Shown: positions 19,985 to 31,659 of the stretch, one piece after another
How positions within the stretch are numbered: the stretch's first letter is position 1
Layout of the letters: each line of letters begins with the position of its first letter
From: Capsicum annuum
Taxonomy: Eukaryota; Streptophyta; Magnoliopsida; Solanales; Solanaceae
Assembly (NCBI RefSeq): GCF_002878395.1
Contig: NC_061117.1
Coordinates: 224,080,841 to 224,144,840, forward strand
DNA length: 64,000 bases
Direction: 5' to 3'
Notes under the pieces: model-generated
The model's database searches: none
Seen by the model: only the letters and a program-made list of their open reading frames with translations
What the model was told of the DNA's origin: nothing
Position numbers and translations under genes: made by a program

Positions 19985-21650
19985 CGTATCCTTGGAATTC
20001 GTGCCCGCTGAATTATGGAATAATCATGATAGTACTTTGTTTTTTCAAAGAGAAATTATGATGTGTTGTGTCGTTGGAATTTGTGCCATTTGAATTATGA
20101 ATTATAAGGATAGTACTCTTATTTTTTTGATAATCGCGGTGGTAGGTAGTCGAGTGTTGTGTCCCTTTATTGAAGGGATAGGGTTTGGTGGTAGTATGGA
20201 GCACTGCGTTTGTGGTAGTATCATTGGAATTCGTGCCAGCTGAATTATGAATTATAAATATATTACTATTATTTTTTTGATGATCGCGATGGAAGGTTAG
20301 TAGGTGGTCGAGCGTTGCGTTGCTTCTTGATGGGATAGGGTTTGGTGGTAGTATGGAGCATCGTGTTTGTGGTAGCAACTTTGGAATTTGTGCCATATGA
20401 ATTATGTATTATAAGGATAGTAGTTTTATATTTTTGATAATCGCAGTGGAAGGTTAGTAGGTGGTCGAGTGTTGTGTTGCTTTAATGATGGGATGGGGCT
20501 CGGTGTTAGTCTAGAGCACCGTGTTTGTTTTGTGGTAGTATCATTGGAATTTGTGCCAGCTAAATTATGAATAATTATGATAGTACTTTTTTTTTTTTTG
20601 ATAATCAAGATGGAAGGTTAGTAAATAGTCGAGCATCGTGTTGATTTATCAACGGATAGGGCTTGGTGGTAGTTTAGAGCACTGTGTCTGTCGTAGTATT
20701 AGACTTATTTGTAGTGTAGTATCCTTGGAATTTGCGCCAGCTGTATTATGAATTATCATGATAGTACTTTTTTTTTGGATAACTGTGGAGGAAGGTTAGT
20801 CCATGGTCAAGTGCTGTGTTGCTTATTGATGGGATAGGGTTTGGTGGTAGTCTGTAGTACTGTGTGTTGTCGTAGTATCAGCCTCGTAGTGTTAGCCTTA
20901 TTTGTGTAGTTTTTGTTTTTAGGTGTTTGTTATCATATGTTATTTAGTATGTATACACTTTAATATACACTATGATGTTTTGTTCTGTTCTATGAATAGT
21001 GAACGCGAAATTATATAATTAGCGAAAATTGATTTGAATTTTACATGTTTTTTCCAAGATAAATTGTTATTCTCAAGTTCTTGCTTTGCTGTAATGTGTA
21101 GTATCATTGGAATTCGTGCCAGCTGAATTATGAATTATCAGGATTGTACTTTTTTTTTAAACTGATAATCGTGGTGGAAGGTTAATAGGTAGTCGAGCGT
21201 TGTGTTGCTTTTTGGTGGGATAGGACTTGGTGGCAGTCTAGAGCACTGTGTTTGTCTTAGTATTACCCTCATTCGTGTAGTTTATGGATTGATGTCAGGT
21301 GTAGTATCCTTGGAATTCGCACTAGCTGAATTATGAATTATTAAGGATAGTACTTTTCTTGTGATAATCGTGGTTGAAGGTTAGTAGTTTGTTGAGTGTT
21401 GTGTTGCTTTTTGATGGGATAGGACTTGGAGGTAGTATAGAGCATTGTGTTTGTTGTAGTATTAGACTTGTTCGAGTAGTTTTTGGCTTGATGAAATGTG
21501 TAGTATCTTTGGAATATGCACCAGCTGAATTATGAATTATCAGGATAGTGCTTTTTTTTTTTTTGATAATCATGATGGAAGGTTAGTAGGTAAGATCGTC
21601 GTGTATTTTATGATGGATAGGTTTGGTGGTAATCTGGAGCACTGTGTTTG
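19985..21650. repeat. Intronic tandem repeat, about 160-200-bp unit
   Basis: Nine imperfect units, each with TTGGAATTCGTGCCAGCTG, AATTATGAATTATCA, a T-run, GATAATCGTGGTGGAAGGTT and GATGGGATAGGGTTTGGTGG. Units start near 19988, 20062, 20221, 20384, 20540, 20723, 21102, 21306 and 21506. The block lies between the probable U2AF65 leader and its start codon. At 20974-21050 a second copy of the leader-proximal sequence (TTCTGTTCTATGAATAGTGA) shows that a larger piece was duplicated. Short minus-strand ORFs here are repeat artefacts. Confidence 0.88.
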
Positions 21651-21839
21651 TGGTAGTATTAGCCTTATTTGTGTAGTTTTTGACAGTTTTGGTGTTTGTT
21701 ATCATATGTTGTTTAGTATGTTTTATGTTGTTGATGTTACGGTTCCTTGCATGTATGTTCTGCACTTCTTTCGTATTAGTTGTCATGTTTTCTTCATTTT
21801 CATTTTCCTTTCTGTTGCTTCTTTGATTTGCTTCAGTTG

Positions 21840-22198
21840 AATTGAGGGTCTTTCTGAAACGATTTCTCTACCTCCCAAGAGGTAGGGGTAGGTCTGCTAC
21901 ACTCCCACCTCAAACTCCACTTTGATGGGATAGGGTTTTGTGGTAATCTTGAGCATTGTTGTAGTAACCTTATTTGTGTAGTTTTTGGCTTTTGGTATCT
22001 GTTATCGTCATAATTGTCATGTTTTCTTCGTTGTTGTTTTCCTTTCCGTTGCTACTTTGATTTGCTTCACTTTAGTCGAGGATCTTTTGGAAACATCATC
22101 CCTACCTCCAAGAGGAGGTAGTGGTAGAGGTGAGATCACTCTACCCTCCCTAGACTCCTTTATGGGATTTCACTGGGTTTATTGTTGTTTATAACTGT
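21840..22198 (+). repeat. Two RTE/SINE-type 3' tails
   Basis: Two segments (about 21840-21930 and 22076-22198) match the 3' tail of the RTE LINEs in this window: GAGGATCTTTTGGAAACA, TACCTCCAAGAGGAGGTAG, ACTCTACCCTCC and a final GGGTTTATTGTTGTT. No RT sequence precedes them, so they are 5'-truncated LINE ends or SINEs that share the LINE tail. Confidence 0.65.
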
Positions 22199-22202
22199 GG
22201 TG

Positions 22203-22395
22203 TTCAGGCCATCTTTGGGGCACCTTGATTAATTCCACTTGGTACCTCCCACCAACAAGAAGTACTAGGTAACTCTACCAAGGCTAGAATTGATAGAAAG
22301 AAATCACCTAGTGTTTTTGTCTCAGTTGGGCCAAGACTTCATGATCTTCAACGGCTTTATTAACCACTAGGCCACACTCTTGGGTGCTCAGTATA
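22203..22395 (-). repeat. tRNA-derived SINE, minus strand
   Basis: Minus strand begins GCACCCAAGAGTGTGGCCTA, then GTGGTTAATAAAG (box A region), runs through a poor box B, AAAACACTAGGTGATTTC, CCTTGGTAGAGTTACCTAGT, GGTGGGAGGTACC and ends ATTAATCAAGGTGCC. A second copy is at 59955-60135. Family name not assigned with certainty. Lies in U2AF65 intronic DNA. Confidence 0.75.
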
Positions 22396-22654
22396 GTACT
22401 TAGAAGTTAGAAGTGATGATTGCATAAATGTTGCAGTTTTTTTTTTCCTTATTCTTATGTGTTTTAACAGATTTTAGTTTAGTTTGGTCCGAATACGCTT
22501 TAGCTTCAATCCAGGTGTTTTACTCTGATGGATTCCAGTGAAAATTGGCGTACTCAGCTCACTCTTAGTCATACTGGTGGTGAGAACGAAATAGCTGGTG
22601 TGGATAACGGAGAAGAGGAACATAACTCGAGCAAGAGAAGATCAAGCTCTAAGG

Positions 22655-23189
22655 TGTGATGAAGATTTTGAAAATTTCTTTTTTAACCACATGATATGAT
22701 TAGAAGATCAACATCTAGGCAATGATGAAATTTTGCGACTGTTAAATGTTATTAGTGAACGTGCAAATTTTCTGGTTACTGTTTCTGTTTAGGATGCACC
22801 ATAATATTAGGCTGGACTAGGTAAAGGATGTATTTTATTGTGGTTGTGACCTGCAGACATTTTAACGTTTGTTGCTTCACCGCTTTTCTTTCGATTATAT
22901 GCAGAGTGAACAATTGGATAGTAATTTATCCTTATCATGTGTTTAACTGTTTAGTGTTTACGTTGTTATGACCTTGTGTTATAATATCTCTTTTCAAATC
23001 AAGTCTTGACTATGCTGAGTTCAAATGAAGTTTCTTTCATTGTCTCCGACTCACCCCTGGAATCAGGGTGTTGACGCTTGAACTTTAAAATGACATTGAT
23101 TTTATCTGTAGTAAAGGTCATGCAGAACATGACAGAAATTTGATGTGTTTAGATGGATCGATGTGACAGTTGTGAGTCATCTAAAACCT
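22655..23189. other. U2AF65 intron, no feature seen
   Basis: AT-rich intronic DNA between the first coding exon and the LINE fragment. An RS-domain exon would be expected hereabouts, but no Arg/Ser-rich reading frame was found in either direction. Confidence 0.5.
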
Positions 23190-23800
23190 GTTTAGACTAT
23201 TCGGGCAAAAGTGGGAGTGGCCTCGATGGAGGACAAGATGCGAGAAGTGCGGTTGAGATGGTTTGGGCATGTGATGAAGAGGGATGCCCCAATTCGGAGG
23301 TGTGAGAGATTAGTTTTGGATGGTTTCAGGCGGTGCGGGGAAGACGTAGGCCGAAGAAGTACTGGAGGGAGGTGATTGGACATGACATGGAGCGCTTACA
23401 ACTTACCGAGGACATGACCCTAGATAGGAAGGTATGGAAAGCGCGAATTAGGGTAGAGTTAGTGCAGGTGGGTGTCTCGTAGTCGACTAGTAGTTGTGCT
23501 TTGGGGTGACCTAGCTTGTAGTCATAGAACTTTGCACATGGGGTGGAGGCTCTAGCTAGGAGGGTTGGGGGGGGGGGGGGGGGCTTGCGGTTTGGTAGTT
23601 TATAACACTGCTTTGTGGGTGCCGTATTTTCTGTTATTTCACCTTGTCTTGTGTTTTATTACGACTGTATTTACTATTCTTTTTGTCGTGAGTCGGGGGT
23701 CTATCAAAAACAGTCTCTCTACTTCTTTGGAGGTAGTGGTATCTCCCCAGACCCCACTAGACGGGAATACGTAGGGTACATTGTTGTTGTTTGGCTTTTA
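23190..23800 (+). mobile_element. RTE LINE, heavily 5'-truncated
   Basis: Plus strand encodes only the ORF2 C-terminus ([31 protein letters not shown], then frameshifted [17 protein letters not shown] sequence), followed by the 3' untranslated part with a run of about 17-19 G at 23566-23584 and the shared tail GGGGTCTATCAAAAACAG...CCCCAGACCCC ending TTGTTGTTTGG. It lies in the intron of the U2AF65 locus, same strand. Confidence 0.85.
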
Positions 23801-23817
23801 AGCACTCTTTTTATTTT

Positions 23818-23993
23818 TGAGGTGTTTGGCATTGATAAAAAAGTGCTTTTAAGCACTTTAGGCTTAAAAATTAAAAAAAATAAAAAAAGAAGAAGGAAGG
23901 AAGCTAAAAGCCAAAAGTTGGTTGCCACCTACTTTTGGCTCATAGCTTTAAAGCTTATAATCACTTGAAAAAAGTCCATCCAAACACCTCCTT
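23818..23993. mobile_element. MITE with GAGGTGTTTGG ends
   Basis: Ends GAGGTGTTTGGCATTGATAA and TCCATCCAAACACCTCC are inverted relatives; inside, AAGTGCTTTTAAGCAC and GCTTATAATCACTT are also palindromic. About 175 bp, non-coding, directly after the LINE tail in the U2AF65 intron. The short minus- and plus-strand ORFs across it are not genes. Confidence 0.65.
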
Positions 23994-24243
23994 AATCTTA
24001 TATTGGATAATGGGTGTACACAACTGTTGGCTGATATTAATTTAATGTGTGACAGAATCTTCTTCCTTCCATCTTATCCGATTGAAGGAAAATTTTAAAT
24101 TTCATGCTTAGCAAATATTTTATTATCATAATTTGTTTGTTGAAAACAAAATTGATGGATTTTCTGAGAGGTTGTATTTCTCAGGCGACCAGACGTGCAA
24201 GACAATTTACGTTGGTGGACTTCCTCCTACTGCAAATGTACAG

Positions 24244-25292
24244 GTAATGTTCTTCATCCTACCTAGTTCAGATGCTTTGATTATGTTACTAATAGTTAGC
24301 TTTCTCTCCTTTTACATTTTTTTTGTAAATTTTTTCGAGTCAAAGAGTCATATTAGTTTATTAGTCTGTGGGAATTTGCATTTCTATTTGACTCATACGC
24401 CTTCATTAATCATCCGTTCTTCATAACTCATTTGAGTTCTGTCCATGTTTCAATCTTGAACCCCGGTTATAGCTTCTTGGCATTTGCTTAGCGTGGCTGA
24501 GGAGGTTTGAATGTCTTGGTCTAAAGGACTTGCTTTCATTTTAAGTCGAATGGCCCTTGCTGCTTCAGCTTATTTTGCTCAACTTGCCTATCGCAACTCC
24601 CCCAAATAATATCAATTCCTAATTTGAGAAATTCATTCAGTTTTACAACTGAAGTGATGAATTTTAGTTCATGTGGAAATTGATATCATGATTCAAGCAT
24701 TTTCTGAATAAGCAATCTAGAATGCCACTTAATTAAGTTAATGATTTTGTTCTAGAAATCAAAAGCGAGCAATGTTTTTTGACCTTTCAATTAATCTCTT
24801 ATGCCTTGTTAGATTGCATTTAAGTCACTTACTGTAGAAATATCATATCTCTACAGTATCAAAATGTTCGCCAATCAATATAAAGTTCACCAACACATGC
24901 AATGGGCGAAACTATATGGAAGGTATATTCAAGGAATATGTTAGCTATGCGAGAGGATAATATTTGTTTATTGGGAAATTAGTGAGGAAAGAAAATAGTG
25001 ATGGTAGAAAATATACTTTGTTTCATATGGAGTCCCCCAAATTTGATTTCGAATTATATCTGATATTCATCTATTCTTATATTGAAGGTTTTGTGACTTT
25101 CATTTTCTACAAAGAGGGAGATTACAACAACCCCTTGTTTAGTATATTTGAACTACAAATGAGATCCTAGAATGGGTGAACAAATTTCATCTTGTTTCCT
25201 CTTCCCGCATAAAACATAATCCCTTAGAGACGTGTTTCACTTGTTTGGGCTTTAGCTATTTTGTCTACTGATAATATTTTATCGCTGTGCAG
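24244..25292. other. U2AF65 intron, no repeat recognised
   Basis: About 1 kb between exons 24185-24243 and 25293-25353. Donor GTAATG and acceptor CTGTGCAG are good. No transposon end or coding similarity seen. Confidence 0.5.
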
Positions 25293-26249
25293 TCGGTGGC
25301 TATGTACTTCAATCATGTTATGTCGGCAATTGGTGGAAACACTGCTGGTCCAGGTTAGTTACATTGAACTATCATTAGGTTTTAATGAATCTGTGCAGTA
25401 TCCATTCTTTGGATGCTTTAATCTTTCACTTGTTTTCCAGGAGATACTGTCGTTAATGTTCATATAAACCATGAGAAAAAGTTTGCTCTCGTTGAGATGA
25501 GATCTTTGGAGGAGGCCAGCAATGCCATGGCCTTAGATGACATTATCTTTGAGGTAATCCTCCTTCTAGTTTAGGGATCTGTTTATTAACACCTGCAGAA
25601 GTGGTTAGTTCTTTTGCATATGTAGGACTTGTTTTATAACTGCTATCTTGGACTATATTTAATTCACATTGGAGAGAAAACTCAAACCTGTGCTAATATT
25701 GTTTCTTTGGGGCTTTAGGGAACACAAGTTAAGGTCAGAAGACCGACCGGCTATAACCCATCACTAGCTGCAACTATTGGTCCTAGCCAACCAAATCCAA
25801 ACCTTAACCTTGCTGCAGCGGGACTATATCCAGGATCCACTGGTGGGCTTGAAGGTCGTGACTATATTTTTGTGGGAGGCCTGCCATACTATTTCTCTGA
25901 AGCTCTGATTAGGGATTTGCTGGAGTCCTTTGGTCCTCTTCGGGGGTTTAATCTTGTCAAAGATAAAGAAACTGGATACTCGAGAGGCTATGCATCTTGT
26001 GTGTACGCTGATGTGTCAGTAACAGATATGGCCTGTGCAGCTCTTAATGGGATTAAGATAGGTGGTAAATCTCTTACTGTCAGACGTGCTAGTCAAGGTA
26101 CTTTACAGCCTAAACCAGAGCAGGAGATTGCATTAATGCTTGCTCACCAACAAATGGCACGACAGGTAAGGTGTATCCTTTTGTTACTCAATTTGTTGAC
26201 CTTTCTAATCAGTTCCTCGGCTCTGTTGGACGAAATATTTTTTGCTGCA

Positions 26250-28250
26250 GATTCTGCATATAGTAAATGACTAATCTTTGTTCTCGCTCCTAGCATGTCC
26301 ATCCATCTCTGTCGTGTAGCTATTCTCATCATGCTATCAAATCCTTCCATTGCCAAAATAAAGAGAAAGGGGGATAGAGGATCCCCTTGTCTCAATCCTC
26401 TTTCAGATGGAAAGAATTCAACTGGTTCACCATTAACTAAAATTGAAAATCTCACCGTCTTTATACAAGCTTCTATCATTTCAACCATTTGCTACCAAAA
26501 CCATTTGTTTTAAGATGTTGAGAAGGACCAATTTACACGGTCATAAGCTTTCTGGATGTCCAATACACAATAGAGTGTATAACTAATGCAAGTATAGGGT
26601 GAACAAATATTCCACACAAGGTAGTAGTAATACACATTAAATTAATGCACGCATTAGCTTTTCGATACACTCTACTAAACGACCCCTTAGTGACTTCAAC
26701 TTTTCAGCTAGTATGAAGCCTGCTCTTCCTTCAACATTGAAGGAGTTCCACCAGTCTTTTACTTTGTCTTTGAATCCCTCCACTTCCTGCCACCATGTTT
26801 CGAATTTGAAGTAGGTTTTCTTCCACTCCCAGTCCCCACATGTCAAGCCAATGGGGTTGTGATCGGAAGTTGGTCTTGGTAGCACATCTTGCCCGATCTG
26901 TAAAAAATTTCCCCCCCATTGTGCACAATGTAGGAATCTATCGATCCTTGAGGCAGTTTTATTATTTTCTCCTCCCCTCTAAGTATTTGATCCTCCAAAG
27001 AAAGGAGGATCAACCAGCTCCAGTTCCTCGATACACAAGGAGAACTCTGCCATAGCACCATTCAGTCTCGTACAACTTGTTCTTTCAGAGGGGAATCAGG
27101 TAACATTAAAGTCACCGTACACTATCCATGGCCAGTATATCTACTTCTATTAGTTACCAACTCCTCCCACAACGTCTTCCTGATTCTTCTATTGCAATTT
27201 GCATAGACTGCAGCGATTGAAAAGCTAAAATCATCATTTATCCTAGTGAATTTTCCAGTAACACTTTGACCACCAACCTCATTTCTCCTGTCCACAACGT
27301 TTTATCCCATAGAATTAAGATCCCACCACTGCTCCCTACAACCACTTTATGAAGTTCCCCCACGCATCTATTGCTCCATATACTTTGTAGCATACCATCT
27401 ACAAACCTTCTAGCTTTGTTTTAACAAGAATATAAATATCCACATCCCATTGACGTAGTAATTTCCTAACCATGTCCCTTTTTCCGCCCCCATGTAACCC
27501 CCCCTCACATTCCATGATACTAGCTTTACTTTCACTGATTTGTTAAAGCTAGCATTCTCCCACTAGATCTTGGTTCCCCATCTTCGAAGTTCATGTCAAA
27601 AAACAGATTCCTCACCTCTTTTGGAACTATGTTTTTAGAGCTTGAGTCCTGTAAACTCTCCCCTTGTCCTTTCTCCTTGTTCCTCCTTTGATCAATCTTG
27701 TTTAACATCATATAGGCTTCCTTTTTACACACTTTAAAATCTACTCCAAACTGTTGTCCAAGTTTGATCATATTTGTTTGAACCCAGTGGTAGCAGCTGC
27801 AGCAGGATCCTCCTCTTGTGCACTTTTGATAACCTCTAAAGGTTCCGATTCGGCATACATTACCAGAAGGGATTCCGAGAAATCCGCCTCCCTCTCTTCA
27901 ATTCTTTGTCCTTCATTGTCCATTCCCCTTGTTTTGTGGACGTGTATGTCTAATTTCTTTTGATTCAGCTGCACATTCTTCTCTTTTTTCCTTCCCTCTG
28001 CTGCTTCTATATTGAGTTCGTCCTCCCCTTTGAAATAAACAAAATACAGACTCTTGCATGTCTCTGTATTTGTTCTGTTAATGAACTCAGTAAAAGGCTC
28101 TGTAAAGGGCTGCTTCTTTTGTTTTGGGCCTGAATCAATTGGGCTTGAATTGCCTTTCAAATTAAATGAAGTGTGTTTTCCTGGCCCACCCCCAAAACCC
28201 TGATTTTGAATTTCTCTCTCCTACACACACCACTCCCTCTCTCCTAAGTG
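26250..28250 (-). mobile_element. L1-type LINE fragment in U2AF65 intron
   Basis: Minus strand, in order: end of ORF1-like region (28160-27532, low-similarity, Lys/Glu-rich), endonuclease start KLVSWNVRG (about 27525), RIDRFLHCAQW- and LPRPTSDHNP-type endonuclease end (about 26930-26850), linker WKKTYFKFETWW, and RT with VLDIQKAYDRVNWS (motif A, about 26530) and RGLRQGDPLSPFLFILAMEG (motif B, about 26400). It stops at SHLLYA, the start of the catalytic YADD motif, so the RT C-half, 3' UTR and poly-A are missing. Loss of the 3' end is unusual for a LINE insertion and implies a later deletion. Several frameshifts. Confidence 0.88.
26575..26695. mobile_element. Small MITE nested in the L1 element
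   Basis: Fold-back sequence with TAGAGTGTATAACTAATGCA at one end and ACGCATTAG...ATACACTCTA at the other, the latter followed by CTAAACGACCCCTTAG. It interrupts the L1 frame between motif A and the endonuclease, so it inserted after the L1. End resembles that of the element at 1-182. Confidence 0.7.
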
Positions 28251-29350
28251 GGACCCCACAGAAAGCATATGTCCCTTGTCAGTCCACCTTTCCCTTTTTC
28301 TACTTATCTTGTATTTCGATATACTCTCCTCTGTAAACTCCATTCCGTTTTTTTTATGGTGATTGATCATTTGATCCTTCCGTTTGTTTGTCATTTGATC
28401 TGCAGAGACTCATGCTCCAACCTGGTGGGGACCTCCTACAAAAGTCTTATGCCTAACAAACGTCGTTAGCGCGAATGAGGTCAAACTTCCTGAAGTTTAT
28501 GAAGAGATAATGGAAGATGTGACAATGGAATGTGAGAATTTTGGTAAATACATCTATTTTTCCTTTAAACTAGTCAAGCTTCATATTTGATGGCTCTTTT
28601 ATAGTTTTTATGTGGCACCAATCTTCGCTAGTCTTTAATACCATGGGTTAGCCATGAGTTTAGTCTACTTAATTCAGTTTCCATTTTTTTTTAGTGTACT
28701 TAATTTATGTTCAGGGTTCATTCTTACATTGTTTGGGGTTCATCTTTTAGTCTGACTTCTCTACTATCGTTCTTCAATTTGCAGGTAAATTAGTGAAGAT
28801 CGTCATCCCGCGCCCAAGGCCTGATGGTGAACCTACACCAGGGGTTGGAAAGGTTAAAAATTTACTATGCATTCGGGTGCATTCAGCAGAATTTTATCAC
28901 ACACCCATATACTCTACTAAAATAAACACAGTGAACGGGTACTCAGCACAAATACAACAGAAGTGCTAGTATTCTTAGTATTGCTATACCGGCTATTACT
29001 TGGTTTTGTCAGCAGCAACTGATTATATAATATTTCAACAGGTCTATTTGGAGTTTGAAGATGTGGAGACTTCTTCAAGAGCTCAACAAGGCTTGAATGA
29101 CAGAAAATACGGAAGCAAATTCATTGTTGCTCTCTTTTATCCAAAGAACAAGTTCGCCGATCAGGACTACGAGGGCTAGCTTGTATCTGCTCAGCCAAAC
29201 AATGTCTTGTATTAAATAGCTAGCTAATTTATCCTTCCCTTGGGATTCTTAGTTGCACTCTAGTTTCCTGTCATTAACGTTGGAACTGTTAGATCTCAAC
29301 GTGGGGATTTCATGTAACCAGCTATAAGCAAAACTTACTGTTTTGATTGC

Positions 29351-30245
29351 CTACTAACATTTTCATCGTTCGAATTTGTAATTTATGATGGAAAAAAGAA
29401 AAATAAGATCAAGAAACGCATGAATCTTAGTTTAGTCATCTAAAATTTAAGCAACACTCAAATGTTAATATAACATTGTCGCATCAACTTAGGGGCGTGA
29501 TTAGAATTTTGAGATTAATGAGTTTTCGAGTCTAAAATATGTTAGCTTAGTGGGTTCTTAGTAAACAGTTTATACATATTAAGTCAATTTATTAATGCAA
29601 ATGCATGTTTTGAACTAAAGCTTTAGGTTCTGCCCAATCTGTAGGTGAAGCCATAACCCTGTCCCTACATCAACTTACCATATTTTTAATGAGTCAACAC
29701 TGCGATAAATGTAAGTGTAAGACTAAACCTTTGCCTTAAACCTTAATGAAATGATCAAATCACAAACAAAACATGCTTAATCAACAGATTTTCCTAATAA
29801 GCATCGAGGTGGGTGAGCTAATCCAACCATTTAAAAAGTGATTATGTCTCATAAACCTTTAATGTGTCCTTTAATTTGACTTCAGCTGAAATTGACGCCC
29901 TTTAATTTTGGATCCGCACAGGTAATCACTTAAACTTGTAGAAAGTTAATAAGTAGACCCGTGCATTATGCCACATACTTTTGTAATCATGCCCTTACAC
30001 TACCTTCTAACTTGCTGATATATCCAGTTGTGGTTTTCACTAAAATTAGAACATGTATATGTTTTTTAATTGTAAAGTTAAGAGTAACTTGAATCGGTTA
30101 AAGCAGCAAGCTATGGTCATTTTGTCAGATATCTACCAATATGCTTTATTTATGCTTAAAGCAAAATCCATTGTTGAAAACAATATTTGTTTTCCTTCTT
30201 TGTTTTTCTACTTTTTAATTATTACTATACATGTATAGTGTAGTA
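29351..30245. other. Gene-free interval downstream of U2AF65
   Basis: AT-rich. About 29490-29660 (GGGGCGTGATTAGAATTTTG ... GGTTCTGCCC ... GTGAAGCC) looks like a degraded terminal-repeat MITE; nothing else is recognisable. Confidence 0.4.
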
Positions 30246-30249
30246 TGTA

Positions 30250-30612
30250 GGAGCGCATTCATGGTAGTAGCTGAAGTACTTTGTGTTGTTCTCCGTAGTA
30301 GTAGTCGCAATGTTACGTTTATAGTTTTTTGTTCTTGGAGTATTTTTGATGTCTGTTGTTTCAGGTAGATCGATTGTTGTATTATTTTGTGATAGTATTG
30401 TTCTTTTATTATCTGTTATTTTATTACTAACTATTGTCTCTTTGTACTTCTGTTACGTCTTTTTCTAGATTGTTTTTGTCTCAAGCCGGGAGTCTATCAG
30501 AAACAACCTCTCTACCTCACCTTTGAGGTAAAAATAAGGACGGCATACACTTTACCTTCCCAGACCCATACCATGTGAAAATGCACTATGTATGTTTGTT
30601 GTTGTAATACAT
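30250..30612 (+). repeat. RTE LINE/SINE 3' end
   Basis: Contains the family tail: CAAGCCGGGAGTCTATCAGA, AACAACCTCTCTACCTCACC, GTAAAAATAAGGACGG..CCCAGACCC and ends TGTTTGTTGTTGTAATAC. No RT is attached. Upstream part matches the 3' UTR region of the LINE at 38190-40300 in outline. Confidence 0.7.
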
Positions 30613-31066
30613 AATGCAGTATTTTGTTCATCCTTTGCAGTGTTTTGTTCATCCTTTCTGTGGAATAACCTAACTTTACAACAATGAAAGGCTCCCAAAG
30701 AGAAAATGGAACAAAGAAAACACTCACTTCATATATACATTACAAATGGATACATCGTGTATACAACTAGACAAGTACTAGCTATGCCTTCCAAAATAAT
30801 AAACAAACCTCATATAGTCAAATGATGCAAACGATGAATGAGAAAAAAAAAAGAAGGGGAAGTTACTTAACCCCTGAAAAATCCAAAAATAATTGTAAAA
30901 AGGAATTTCTTTTCTCTACTCCTAGTTGTTGCAACTATAAAAATAGAAGGGCCACCTGGTGTACTAAAGTTCCCTCTATGCGCAGGGTTCGAGGTACGTA
31001 GCCTTACCCTGCATTTCTACCAGAGATGTTTCTGCGGCTTGAACATGTGACCTCTTGGTCACATGA

Positions 31067-31659
31067 TGATACAAGTATTATTGTGCAAGTGCATCAAAGG
31101 ATCGTGCAAGGAATGCCAATGTTGAATCGTGAGATGAACCAAAGACACACCCAAAGCCGCCCATTTTCTTATTTGCTACACTAGAGGGGTGGCCTTTGAA
31201 GGCTTTTCATTAAAGGGGCACTTTTGTCATTTTAAGTCTAAATTGTTATGTAATATAAATAGAACAAGATAGGTCTTTTGAGGCTTAGTTGATTATTGTT
31301 GTAAGTTCTTGAAACACTTTTGAAACATCAAAGTCCTCTCTCTACTTGAGGCAACCGAAACTAGGACAAGAAACTAGTGTGGATTCACTAGTGATTGTAT
31401 TTACTTGGAAACATTGGTGCTTGAGTGCTGGACTCTCTCTTGTGTAATTGTAAGAACTTGGTGTTACTTTACATGTTTGTAGGGGTTTTAGAGTTTAATA
31501 TACTCTCTAGTTCTTATCTTACATATTCTCTCTACGTCAAGTTATTTATTCCTTTGTATCTTAAGTTAGTCTTTGTTGTTGTTGCCATGTCTTGTTCGTC
31601 TGGGCTATTTTTGTGAAAGTGTGGACTGTTTGAGCCTTCTTAGATACCGTTTGGTATCA
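31067..31659 (+). repeat. 5' LTR of the SINE-nested element
   Basis: 593 bp, TGATAC...GTATCA. Contains a likely leader-like stretch TATGTAATATAAATAGAACA (TATA-like) at about 31243-31262. Confidence 0.9.

Larger units (their letters stand above)
19740..29350 (+). pseudogene. U2AF65: U2AF large subunit (U2AF65)-like gene, frame-disrupted
   Basis: U2AF65 binds the polypyrimidine tract at 3' splice sites. Exons by similarity and splice sites: 22528-22653 (MDSSENWRTQL..SSKRRSSSK), 24185-24243 (IYVGGLPPTANVQ), 25293-25353 (NHVMSAIGGNTAGP), 25441-25553 (VVNVHINHEKKFALVEM), 25719-26165 (end of RRM1, linker, all of RRM2 with YIFVGGLPYYF and RGYASCVY), 28406-28543, 28785-28852 (IVIPRPRPDGEPTPG) and 29042-29179 (ALFYPKNKFADQDYEG, stop TAG). 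Differences from the family: no Arg/Ser-rich exon is found; exon 24185-24243 has 59 nt where the family phase needs 60; and exon 28406 lacks one base near 28420, so the family frame meets TAA at 28454 before the UHM. Leader and intron before the ATG are at about 19740-22527; 3' UTR follows to about 29350. A decayed paralogue is the simplest reading. Confidence 0.82.

Noticed and set aside
20013..20608. Minus-strand ORFs rich in Thr/Asn/Pro over the U2AF65 intronic array
   Set aside because: Repeat by-products; stop-free only because units share frame by chance.
22203..22395. tRNA gene
   Set aside because: Box A and B-like text is present, but no cloverleaf closes and a SINE tail follows; the same holds at 59955-60135.
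26295..26513. Plus-strand 72-codon ORF
   Set aside because: Antisense of the L1 RT.
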